Source of the DNA: Pedobacter foliorum
Lineage (GTDB): Bacteria > Bacteroidota > Bacteroidia > Sphingobacteriales > Sphingobacteriaceae
Assembly: GCF_013266735.1 (NCBI RefSeq)
Contig: NZ_JABSNU010000001.1
Span: 372,001-436,000 of the forward strand
Direction: 5' to 3'
DNA: 64,000 nt
Shown: positions 26,199 through 34,606 of the stretch, piece after piece
Layout: every line of letters begins with the position of its first letter
How positions within the stretch are numbered: the first letter of the stretch is position 1
Program-made: the position numbers and the translations under genes
The notes under the pieces: generated by a model
What the model was told of the DNA's origin: nothing
Database searches by the model: none
The model's input: the letters and a program-made list of their open reading frames with translations, nothing else

Positions 26199-26806
26199 CT
26201 AAATCAACCCTGATTTTGTAGCCTTACCGATTAGCATGGCCGGGTTTTTTACTTCAAATTTTTCTAACAGGCTTTTGCGGTCTGTATTTACCGTTGGAAT
26301 GCTGATAAAGAGTTTTTCCGCTGTTTTCGCATTGGTCAGCCCTTGGGTGATTAACAACAGTACTTCTTTTTCCATTCGGGTAATCAGGAGCTGATTGGTT
26401 TAGGTTTTCTCAAAGAACTTAAGACTTCGAAACTATAATATGTTTTGCCTTTGAGCACACTGTTTATTGCCTCTATTAGTTCTTCTTTTGTGGCATTTTT
26501 AATGCATAACCAGAAGCGCCGTTATCTATCATATTTTTGATGATAGCCTGCTGGTTAAAGGCGCTAAGCCCCAACACCGCAATAGAAGGGTATAATTGTT
26601 TGACTTTTTCACATAAATCTATTCCGCTTTTGTCCGGCAGGTTTACATCCATTGAGATCACATCGGGCTGTTGCAATCTTAAAGAACTCAGGCAGGATTC
26701 TGCATTGGTGGCACGGCCCGTCAAGTGTTTTTTGGTTCTGTAGCAAAGAACGAATACCCTCTATCACCATGTAGTGGTCGTCTACTACAAAGACGCCTGT
26801 TTTCAT
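26199..26806 (-). pseudogene. NarL/LuxR-type response regulator with three frameshifts
   Basis: The gene starts 9 bp after the kinase stop. The receiver begins GVFVVDDHYMV, continues in another frame with the phospho-acceptor in DVISMDVNLPDKSG, and a third segment holds the LuxR HTH (TRMEKEVLLL, ending KSGLI) and stop at 26199. Breaks: an extra A in the A6 run near 26733, a missing A near 26501 and a missing base near 26402. Repaired, it would be about 202 aa, the normal length. Either the regulator is dead or the consensus has homopolymer errors; all three lie in one 400-bp stretch while neighbours are intact. Confidence 0.85.
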
Positions 26807-26815
26807 TGCATGCCC

Positions 26816-28759
26816 TTAAATTGTAATTTCTATCATAACGGAAGTCCCTTTCCCGGGTGAAGACTGAATGTCAATGCTACCTTTTAAAAACTCAACGCGG
26901 TTTCGGATATTCAGCCAGCCCATTCCATTAGATTGTTTGAGTAACTTAGTATCAAAGCCATTTCCATCATCCTCCACGGTAACCGCTAATAGTTTCTCCT
27001 GTTCGGAGTGATGCAATTGTACCAGTACATTTTTGGCATTTGCATGTTTAATAGCATTGTTCAGCAGCTCCTGTATAATTCGATAGATAGTAACTGCTGT
27101 TGTTTGGCGTATGGCTGCCTTTTGCATCCCCACCGACTGGTAGTTTACGTGCAGCACCCCGCTACGATCAATTTCTGTACAAAATTCTTTTAATGCCGTA
27201 TCTAATCCATATTTTACTAAAATTTCAGGCATCATATTATGTGCTACACGGCGCATTTCTTTAATGGAACTATCCAACATATCTATACTGCGTTCAAAAG
27301 CGTGTACATTGTCGGGCGTCATTATTAAATTCTCTTTCATATTATTTAGTGAAAATTTTATGCCACTTAGCATCCCACCAAGCCCATCGTGCAGATCTTT
27401 GGCCAGTCGGGTGCGTTCCTGTTCTTCACCTTTCAGTACGGCTTCAGTGGCAGTAAGTTGTTTTTCTGTTTCTAATTCATCGATCTTTGCCTGTTGCAAT
27501 TTTTGCCGGTGCTTATAGTTACGATAGCTGAGTATAGAAATGGCAAGAAAAGCAATGGTTCCAACGATTAAAAAGTAATTAAGAATATTTTTTTGACGTA
27601 TTTCTGCTGTTTGTAACTTTATTTGGCTTTCTTTTTTTTCTGTTTCAAATTTTACTTCTTCATTGGCGTGTTTTTGAGCCATCGATTCAGTAAAAATATC
27701 TTCTCTAATTTTTGTAGCTTCTCTTTGATATTCAGACGCTAAAGCATAATCATGCTCCGCATACAGCACATTAGAGAGGCTTTGTAATAGTGTTCCTCTT
27801 GCTTCTTTATAATCATTGTCCTGGCTGATATCCAGCGCCTTAAAAAGTAATTCTTTGGCTTTAGCGTATTGATTTGTTTTAAAATAATAGACAGAAAGAT
27901 TTTGATAGCAAGACATAATATTGAAGTTGTCGGCTATTTTAGTAGCTGTTGCCAATCCTTTTTCTGCGTAATACTTGACCTGGTCCAATTTGTTTTGCCT
28001 ATCCATAATTTCTACCATCCCTTCACAGCTCATGGCAACAAAACTTGGAAAGTTGTATTTATCGCAGAGCGATAAGCTTTCTTTATAGGCTTCAATTGCT
28101 TTTATATCCTGTCCCAGTGCATCGTAGGCATTGCCCAGATTTAGTAAAGTAGAAGTCAGCTGTTGATAATTTTTAATTTTTCTATCGAGGTATTCTGCTT
28201 TTTTTCCAAATTCAATAGCTTTTTTATAGTCTTTTATCATTAGATAGTTTGCGGCCATACTTGCATTCAAAGTGGCCCTTGTTCTGGATGAAGTGTCTAA
28301 CCGTTCTATAATACGTACTCCTTTCAGGCTATATTCAACCCCTGTTTCATAATCCGATTTGAAATTGTAGCGTTCTCCCAATGTAAAGTAGGCAATACCC
28401 ATGGTTAGGGAATCCTTAGTTTCGGTGGCAATTTTGAGGATTTGTTTGCCATACCATATAGCCGAATCGTGCTGTGTCAATGTTGCATATATGTACATCA
28501 TTCTTTTATTGTACTTTAGCTTGCCAGCGGTATAGTTAAGTCTATTGCTCAATCGCCCACCTTCTTTAGCATAGGCCATGGCCTTTTTCATATCATGGTC
28601 TTCATATTCCAAGGTAAGGGCAAAAAGTAATTTTGCCTTACTGGTATCTTCTTTCGACCTATTCAATAATCTTTTAAGACTGTCAATTTTTTGAAGATCT
28701 TGACCATAGCTATTTAGAAAACACAATAGTATCAATAGGCTTGTTAATAGTTTTTTCAT
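26816..28759 (-). CDS. TPR-containing sensor histidine kinase (NarL-partner type)
   Basis: About 647 aa from the ATG at 28759, which yields a signal peptide (LLILLCFLNSYGQ). A periplasmic array of TPR-like helical repeats (about 45-360) is followed by a coiled coil, one transmembrane segment (about 395-415) and a HisKA_3 dimerisation domain with phospho-acceptor His457 in KDLHDGLGG. The HATPase part has the N box (ELLNNAIKHA) and G boxes (DDGNGF, GMGWLNIRNR). It should phosphorylate the adjacent response regulator, which is frameshifted. It probably senses an envelope condition. Confidence 0.93.
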   Translation of the reverse strand: MKKLLTSLLILLCFLNSYGQDLQKIDSLKRLLNRSKEDTSKAKLLFALTLEYEDHDMKKAMAYAKEGGRLSNRLNYTAGKLKYNKRMMYIYATLTQHDSAIWYGKQILKIATETKDSLTMGIAYFTLGERYNFKSDYETGVEYSLKGVRIIERLDTSSRTRATLNASMAANYLMIKDYKKAIEFGKKAEYLDRKIKNYQQLTSTLLNLGNAYDALGQDIKAIEAYKESLSLCDKYNFPSFVAMSCEGMVEIMDRQNKLDQVKYYAEKGLATATKIADNFNIMSCYQNLSVYYFKTNQYAKAKELLFKALDISQDNDYKEARGTLLQSLSNVLYAEHDYALASEYQREATKIREDIFTESMAQKHANEEVKFETEKKESQIKLQTAEIRQKNILNYFLIVGTIAFLAISILSYRNYKHRQKLQQAKIDELETEKQLTATEAVLKGEEQERTRLAKDLHDGLGGMLSGIKFSLNNMKENLIMTPDNVHAFERSIDMLDSSIKEMRRVAHNMMPEILVKYGLDTALKEFCTEIDRSGVLHVNYQSVGMQKAAIRQTTAVTIYRIIQELLNNAIKHANAKNVLVQLHHSEQEKLLAVTVEDDGNGFDTKLLKQSNGMGWLNIRNRVEFLKGSIDIQSSPGKGTSVMIEITI

Positions 28760-28901
28760 CAGAACATAATTTGTCTTTAACAGTAATGAAGCTATCATGG
28801 TATATTGACCTCTGATTGCGAGCGTTTGCTCGTTATGGTTTCATACCGTAATTTACATTTTTCTACAATGCAAATTAAATGTTGTCGAATCACATTTTCT
28901 A

Positions 28902-28999
28902 TCCTCTTTTTTAATGATTTTTTATGCCTACACGGTAAAATTCATCTTTTTTAATGATAGCAATCAGTTCCCTATCAAGCTACTTTTACCATATAAAAT
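28902..28999 (+). promoter_or_regulatory. Shared promoter box, two copies, and TATAAAAT element
   Basis: tcctcttttttaatgat (28902-28918) and tcatcttttttaatgat (28942-28958) lie exactly 40 bp apart, about four helical turns. The second is 50 bp before TATAAAAT (28992-28999), which is 10 bp from the ATG of the Hcp-like gene. Confidence 0.7.
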
Positions 29000-29008
29000 C
29001 AAAAAATC

Positions 29009-29629
29009 ATGAAAACAATTTTCTTTCTCCTTATCACTTTTGCGTTTACGAACCTCTTTGCGCAAGCCAATGATATTTATGGTAAATTTACCAAAAGCGA
29101 TGGAAGCTCCATTAAGGGGAGCGCTACCTACAAGGGATATGAAAAACAACTGATTGTCACTTCTTATACAGGTGGCTCTGATAATACCGCCACCATTGAA
29201 ATTGAAGTGCCTACTGAAACCTACATCGTAGATTTTAGAAACCTGATGACGGCACCTTCCAATACAACATCGCTAAAACGGGCCTCAACGAATGCCGTAA
29301 AAGTTACAGATAACTTAAGCACCCAAAAAATCGACCTTAATAAAGCTGCATTGGTGGTTCTAACCACAGCACAGCCTGTTATTGCACAAACAGAAATAAC
29401 GATAACCACAAGAAATCCGCAAACAATGTCAAAACCAGCCCGTAAAATAATTTTGCAGGATGTAAAAGTGTTAAACTGTACCGATGATGCGGCAACCGGA
29501 AAAAGCAAAATTAAACTAAAAGCCAGCCGCATTGGTTGGGTTTATTACAGTTACGATTTAAAAGGTAACCAAACCACCAGCCAATCGGGCTGGGATACCA
29601 TTGCCGCACGGACTTGGGATAATTTTTAA
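29009..29629 (+). CDS. Secreted Hcp-like (type VI tube-like) protein
   Basis: 206 aa with a cleavable signal peptide (about 1-18, ending FAQA). The body follows the Hcp beta-barrel pattern: SIKGSATYKGYEKQLIV, then a KIILQDVKVLN strand and the terminal GWVYYSYDLKGN and GWDT motifs. Classic Hcp proteins are cytoplasmic tube subunits of type VI systems and lack signal peptides, so export through Sec suggests a different use, such as a surface or secreted Hcp-fold protein. Its promoter has two copies of the shared box. No other T6SS gene is nearby. Confidence 0.6.
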   Translation: MKTIFFLLITFAFTNLFAQANDIYGKFTKSDGSSIKGSATYKGYEKQLIVTSYTGGSDNTATIEIEVPTETYIVDFRNLMTAPSNTTSLKRASTNAVKVTDNLSTQKIDLNKAALVVLTTAQPVIAQTEITITTRNPQTMSKPARKIILQDVKVLNCTDDAATGKSKIKLKASRIGWVYYSYDLKGNQTTSQSGWDTIAARTWDNF

Positions 29630-29736
29630 TACATCACCAAACTCGAAAACCTGTTCAGCCAACAGGAAACTGGTCAGATGTTAATAATTTGAAATGGTAG
29701 TTAAAACACTTTTAATGTTGCATTAAAACAAAAGGT

Positions 29737-31287
29737 ATGAAAAGAACTGTTTTCATTATAATGCTTTCTGTGCTCTCCGTCTTTGCTTATGCCCAAAAGC
29801 AAACTTTCGATGTGGTTTCTTTTACTTACCCCAAAGGCTGGCAACAACAAAAAAATGAAGCAGGTATCCAGCTTTCCATTACCGATAAAAAAACAGGTGT
29901 TTATGGAATTGTGGTTATCACCAAGGCAAGGGCATCTTCTGCATCAGCTAATAAAAATTTTAATACCGATTGGGATAAATTGGTAAAAGGAGCAGTAACT
30001 GTTGCTACAGCGCCGAGCATTTCGGATATGAATATAGAAACAGGCTGGAGTTGCATTACCGGACAGGGGAATGCACAAGATTGCCAGTCGGCAAAAAACC
30101 TTGAAACTCTATCTGGAAAACAAATAGATGCTGCCCATTGCGAATGGCCACAACAAAAAGCGCATTGGTTGGATGCGTTAGGTACAGTCACTAATAAGGC
30201 CATGGCCAATACGATCCTCACAAAAATAGAAACGCTCGAAAAACAAAGCCGTAGTAACTATAACCTTACAGGTTGCGTACTCAAAACCACTTTCTCGGGC
30301 AATACGGCTGCTACAATAGCAGGTAAATATCCATTGGCAAGCTACGATCTTAATATGGGCTGTTATGAATATATCTGTATCAAGAACAAAATCATGGTCA
30401 ATAGTGAATATGAGAATGTATTTCGTGCCTACGTTAATCGTTATACAGGAATAGAGAATGCCTTTTCTTTTCCCGATGAGGCTTACTATTATGAAACACC
30501 CAAGAAATACAATGGGCAGTTTATTTCGCTGCATGATTTTATCAAAATGGATGCTTCAAAAAACATCAATAATGGAAAAGGCTTTTATCAGGATATTCCC
30601 GAAGCCACTGTAAAAGAGGGCAGCCGGAGTGTATATATGACCCGCCATTGGTATTTTACAAAACCAGGTGCTTTATTGTTTGTGCCCGTTACCCGTAAAG
30701 AATACCTCGAAGCTTTGTTAGTATATTACGAAAGGGAAAACCTTTTAATAGCCGATAAAATAAAGGAGATTGAAAGCGAAAGCTCTGGGATGATGAAAGA
30801 TCCTAAAAAGTACCCCCAGTTGTATGAAAATGGAAAAAAAAACTTAGTGATCAAAAAGGCCAAATATCCTGATTGGCAACAAAAAATAGAGGCAAAAAAG
30901 GCCATTGTACAAAAAGCATTGAAAGAAAATACAGTAGCCTGGCCGGCCCAGCCTGCCGTTGTAAAACCCAAAGCAGAAACTGTTTCCTGGAAAAGGACTT
31001 ATGGTTCGGGTTCCAACGATGAGGTATGGGTGGAGACTTACAATGCCGATACTAAAGAAGATGCCCAAAAAACCGGATCGTTCACTTTTAGTGGCTTTTG
31101 GGATAACAAAGATGGTGCAACACTCTATCGGTATAATCCCGAGTATTTTAAGGGAGCAGAAAAAAATCCTGTAAAACCGTATATGATAGAATTGACCTAT
31201 AGGTACGTAAAAACCCCGCTTGGAAAAAAATTGGTAGAAAATTTTACCGAAAACTTCGACTTCGATACGGTAAGAGGTATTTTATAA
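29737..31287 (+). CDS. Secreted protein of unknown function, possible fusion
   Basis: 516 aa; signal peptide about 1-19. Residues ~20-108 (SFTYPKGWQQQ through GWSCITGQGN) look like a compact domain common in Pedobacter secreted proteins. From about residue 110 the style changes to a Lys/Tyr/Asn-rich region with several Cys (DCQSAKN, AAHCEWP, NMGCYEYIC). A hydrophilic helix (about 330-395) and a final beta region follow. I infer a domain fusion, perhaps by deletion. It lies 107 bp after the Hcp-like gene in the same direction, without its own shared box. Confidence 0.6.
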   Translation: MKRTVFIIMLSVLSVFAYAQKQTFDVVSFTYPKGWQQQKNEAGIQLSITDKKTGVYGIVVITKARASSASANKNFNTDWDKLVKGAVTVATAPSISDMNIETGWSCITGQGNAQDCQSAKNLETLSGKQIDAAHCEWPQQKAHWLDALGTVTNKAMANTILTKIETLEKQSRSNYNLTGCVLKTTFSGNTAATIAGKYPLASYDLNMGCYEYICIKNKIMVNSEYENVFRAYVNRYTGIENAFSFPDEAYYYETPKKYNGQFISLHDFIKMDASKNINNGKGFYQDIPEATVKEGSRSVYMTRHWYFTKPGALLFVPVTRKEYLEALLVYYERENLLIADKIKEIESESSGMMKDPKKYPQLYENGKKNLVIKKAKYPDWQQKIEAKKAIVQKALKENTVAWPAQPAVVKPKAETVSWKRTYGSGSNDEVWVETYNADTKEDAQKTGSFTFSGFWDNKDGATLYRYNPEYFKGAEKNPVKPYMIELTYRYVKTPLGKKLVENFTENFDFDTVRGIL

Positions 31288-31290
31288 AAA

Positions 31291-31348
31291 TCATCTTTTT
31301 TAACGATTGACACCCTTTGCTGCTCAAATTACTTTTATACTATAAAAT
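31291..31348 (+). promoter_or_regulatory. Shared promoter box, copy 4, and TATAAAAT element
   Basis: tcatcttttttaacgat (31291-31307) begins only 4 bp after the preceding stop codon and lies 50 bp before TATAAAAT (31341-31348), the same geometry as at 28942. It starts a separate transcript for the next gene. Confidence 0.68.
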
Positions 31349-31354
31349 TTAACC

Positions 31355-32452
31355 ATGAAAAAACTATTCATTTTATTGCTATTCATTGCAGGTGCAATGG
31401 TAGTAAATGCACAAATCCGTAGTCGTAACCAAGACCAGAGTGTTTTTACAAAACCAATAAAGACACTAAATGTAGCTTCAACAAGCAAACATGATGAACT
31501 TTTAAAACGGCTTACTTCGGTAATGCAGCCTGTTGTTGATAAACTTAAGAAATTGATGGAAGCTAATCCAGAAACCTATAAAGCTTATCAGGAAGCTATT
31601 CATAGTGTGAGTAAGCTAAAGTCTACAAGCGAAAAGGAAGATAAGATCGCTATGATTTCGAAGACCTATTATTCCTTTGTCAAAAGGATTTGGACTGCTG
31701 CCGAAATAGATGAACCTTATTATCAGGAAAAAATTCGGGAAGTGTTTCCCGATGAGGTAAAGAAAAAAATCAAGTTTGGTGAGTTCCTTACCTTTCAATA
31801 TGAAGTAAATAAACCTGTAGCACCTTATACGCCAGTACAGACTGAAAACCCCACAACTCCACCGATAATCAATAAACCAGACGATCCCAATCCTTTTATT
31901 TGTGTAAATGACAACACTACTGCCAAGGCCATTTTTGATGAACAGAAAGCAGGTGTAGGAGTTTCCAGTAGCATGTATTATGCCTCCAGTACAGGTTCAT
32001 TGGCAAATACAATTGTATGTTTAGCAAATACTTTAGGTCCCTGGGGTAGCCATACCCAAGCTGGGATAACGGTTGACAACTTTAACATACCTGGCAGGTA
32101 TCCCTTGGATAGCCGAAGCCTAAAAGTAACCAAAGATTATCATTGGAAAGCTTCAGCATATACGGTTTCCATATTGGGCTGTGCGATCACTTATTATTAC
32201 CAAACACCCGTATTTGCTTCGGCACTTAAGGATTGGCAAACTGAAATCTGCATTTGTGCGCCCGCTACTTTTGTTTTGGTTTCCAATAAAAATGTAGATA
32301 AACAATTTTCTAGTCAGGCGCCTAAGCAAAGCGGAAATATAACTGCATTCGGACTTGGGTCTGCGATAATTGCTGGTTCATCGGGTTTGGCTTACGCTGG
32401 TGGAGATGTAAGGGTGCAAAGTAAAAAATGGCAAATTTGTGAAACACCATAA
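31355..32452 (+). CDS. Secreted protein of unknown function
   Basis: 365 aa with signal peptide (about 1-19, ending NAQ). An N-terminal helical part (40-150, charged, with KHDELLKRLTSVMQ) is joined by a Pro/Thr-rich linker (PVQTENPTTPPIINKPDDP) to a C-terminal domain rich in Ser, Tyr and Cys (ICVNDN, IVCLANT, ILGCAITYYY, EICICAP). The even Cys pattern suggests disulfides in an extracellular domain. No family recognised. Driven by its own copy of the shared box, so it belongs to the same putative regulon as the Hcp-like gene. Confidence 0.65.
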   Translation: MKKLFILLLFIAGAMVVNAQIRSRNQDQSVFTKPIKTLNVASTSKHDELLKRLTSVMQPVVDKLKKLMEANPETYKAYQEAIHSVSKLKSTSEKEDKIAMISKTYYSFVKRIWTAAEIDEPYYQEKIREVFPDEVKKKIKFGEFLTFQYEVNKPVAPYTPVQTENPTTPPIINKPDDPNPFICVNDNTTAKAIFDEQKAGVGVSSSMYYASSTGSLANTIVCLANTLGPWGSHTQAGITVDNFNIPGRYPLDSRSLKVTKDYHWKASAYTVSILGCAITYYYQTPVFASALKDWQTEICICAPATFVLVSNKNVDKQFSSQAPKQSGNITAFGLGSAIIAGSSGLAYAGGDVRVQSKKWQICETP

Positions 32453-32584
32453 ATATGTAAAATTGATGTATACACGTGTGGCTGTTTGTACCTGTGCTGA
32501 TTCGGAATGGAAATCGATCGGGAACTGAGTTTTGTCTGGTGGATCTTTTTTACAGGCCTAACGGTATACTCCAATTCAGAAGAG

Positions 32585-32796
32585 ATGACTAATCGTGAGT
32601 TGGGTGAAAAGTTGGGTGAAACTCAACATTTGATTGTTGAGGCATGCGTGAAAATAGTAAAATTAGCCAAACAGAATCCACAAAGACATTAGGGACTTCT
32701 GATACATCTGTTCAAAATAACACCAAGTATCTTCAGGAAAATGGTTTTATCTTTCGGGTGGGGTCAGCGAAAGGTAGTCACTGGAAGGTCTTATAA
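32585..32796 (+). pseudogene. 3' end of an ATP-binding (AlbA_2-type) transcriptional regulator
   Basis: Two frames together give the C-terminal winged helix of the predicted HTH/ATP-binding regulators: LGEKLGETQHLIVE in one and NTKYLQENGFIFRVGSAKGS in the other, ending WKVL and stop. A shift and stop fall near 32690. The ATPase-like body is missing. Confidence 0.65.
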
Positions 32797-32825
32797 TATG
32801 AATAAAAGTCGTTAGGCGATTTCAT

Positions 32826-33140
32826 TTAGAAGTGGTAAAGGGATAGCGTTTTATAACATCTTCGTAAGCCGTCAATTTTAATTTTGCCATCTTTAAAGGT
32901 AAATGACTTAGCACTCTCTCTTAAGAAATTAGCTTTTCCATATTCATCAAAATTAATGAGGTAAGGTACTTGTACCGTTTGCCCGTTGGAGAGCTGGGCG
33001 GGTTTTCTGCCGATGATATAATAATTTGCCAAATCAATTTGCGTTTCATCTTTTGCTTCAACATCATCTTTCTTACAAGAAGCAAACAGAGCGACGCAAA
33101 GTATCATCCCATATTTTAGGGTGTTTTTTAGGATTTTCAT
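32826..33140 (-). CDS. Short lipoprotein, possibly 3'-altered
   Basis: 104 aa; signal ends FASC with KKDDVEAKD. The middle (YYIIGRKPAQLSNGQTVQVP, FDEYGKANF) is a compact beta domain. The last residues, after KIKIDGLRRC, look unlike the preceding alternation and the protein is short, so the 3' end may have been replaced. It is the last of three secreted-protein genes on the minus strand, adjoining the ATP-binding relic. Confidence 0.6.
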   Translation of the reverse strand: MKILKNTLKYGMILCVALFASCKKDDVEAKDETQIDLANYYIIGRKPAQLSNGQTVQVPYLINFDEYGKANFLRESAKSFTFKDGKIKIDGLRRCYKTLSLYHF

Positions 33141-33194
33141 CTGTATATGGTTTTTAAGTTTAGTAATTGTCGGGTGTTTACTTAAGAGAAAATG

Positions 33195-33851
33195 CTAGTT
33201 TGCATTCCACAATATCCATAGCTTTTGCCTACTATGATAATCTGTAGCCTTATATCCATTATTGGCTATAATGCCAGCTATACCGCCCACCTGAAAAGTA
33301 ACTTCGGGTTGGTAATTGGCATTATAAAATACCATAGTTATGGGGCAGTCTTTACAATTTGGCAGTTTAGGGTTCAATTTATGCTCAAAACTATAGAATA
33401 TCTGATCACGCATTTTTACCTGTACAATTTGTTTTACACCAGCCTTGTTAAGCGAGTCGTTTTTAGCCATCACTTTAGCAATCTGGTTGGGTAAGTCTTC
33501 TCTTTTAACTCCGTACCTCACCCTTTGGGCGTCTGACTTACCAAATTCTGCTAAAGTATAGCCATCTGCTACAAAAGCACTCGGCCCACTGCTCATCATA
33601 AAATATGCTACAGTGTTGCCATTTTCATCGTAAAAGGTTGTACCGCGTTCGCAGTGAATGCATTGCGATTTGCTAGTTACCGAAAACTCATAAACCGTTC
33701 GCCCGCCGTTAGGCTTCAACATTCTTTCGAAATTTACAGTTGTTAAATCAGTTTTTCTGTTCAGGTTTTGAATATGAGCAGGTAATTGTTGTGCCACACC
33801 AGCTAACCACAATAGGGCTGATGTTAGCGTTAAAGGTAGTGCCGTTTTCAT
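33195..33851 (-). CDS. Secreted protein of unknown function with CxxC pairs
   Basis: 218 aa with signal peptide (about 1-21). Two CxxC pairs occur (CIHC near residue 63 and CKDC near 170), each followed by a similar strand (TTFYDENGNTVAYF and ITMVFYNANYQPEVTF), suggesting an internal duplication with metal- or disulfide-linked Cys pairs. No family recognised. It lies between two other secreted-protein genes with short gaps (26 and 54 bp), consistent with an operon. Confidence 0.65.
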   Translation of the reverse strand: MKTALPLTLTSALLWLAGVAQQLPAHIQNLNRKTDLTTVNFERMLKPNGGRTVYEFSVTSKSQCIHCERGTTFYDENGNTVAYFMMSSGPSAFVADGYTLAEFGKSDAQRVRYGVKREDLPNQIAKVMAKNDSLNKAGVKQIVQVKMRDQIFYSFEHKLNPKLPNCKDCPITMVFYNANYQPEVTFQVGGIAGIIANNGYKATDYHSRQKLWILWNAN

Positions 33852-33877
33852 TTGTTTATTCTTCTATGGTCTATCTA

Positions 33878-34363
33878 CTAGTTTAATTTTTTAAAGCGTT
33901 TGTGAGGAACAAAGTACTCCGTATTGCGACTTTGCAGGTTTTCGTTACCCCATATTTGAGACACCGATGCAAAAATTCTCCTACCGGTTGCCTTTGGGTC
34001 GTAAAGTACTTCTACTACGCGACTTTGCCATATACCATTGGCGTCTGCTTTAGCGGTAAACTCCTGCGTTTCGTGCAATGGTGTGCTCACTCTTAAAATG
34101 GGCTTTCCATCGGTCCTTTTAGGCATGATGTAAATTGGCGAAATCGTAACATTAGCCGTAGTATTTGGCTCAGCCTTGCCTAACAGTACAAATGGGCCAT
34201 TTATTGCAGAACCACCAGAAGGCGATGTAATAGAAGGAGTTAATTTACGAGATGTTGCGGATTTTGGCTTTTTACCCAATTGGGCATCGGCATTTAAACT
34301 GCAAATAATTAGCAGACAAACTACTATACTAGTCTTAAATAAGTTCATGATATTCGTTTTCAT
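33878..34363 (-). CDS. Secreted Ig-like domain protein
   Basis: 161 aa; signal peptide about 1-28 (ATG 34363 or the internal ATG at 34348). The mature part has one Ig-like beta sandwich (ITSPSGGSAINGPFVLLGKA, then FTAKADANGIWQ), the pattern of bacterial adhesin-type Ig domains. First gene of the three-gene minus-strand set. Cell-surface or secreted role inferred. Confidence 0.65.
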   Translation of the reverse strand: MKTNIMNLFKTSIVVCLLIICSLNADAQLGKKPKSATSRKLTPSITSPSGGSAINGPFVLLGKAEPNTTANVTISPIYIMPKRTDGKPILRVSTPLHETQEFTAKADANGIWQSRVVEVLYDPKATGRRIFASVSQIWGNENLQSRNTEYFVPHKRFKKLN

Positions 34364-34606
34364 AATGATGTTTTTTAAAAGAATTTCCGATTTGCTTAAC
34401 CAAACTTATGTGCTCAACCCATAGTATTTCAGGCTGATGATTGAAACAGGTTATATAATGAGTGAATTCATCTTTAGCATTAGGGAAGAAGAAGAGTTAT
34501 TCACACGGGAATTTTTATATTTGGAAACCTGAGTTATCTTGTTGATAATCAACAAAGAAAACAGAGATGAACGAACCGGGCATATACAAGTCTATAAAAA
34601 CAACAG

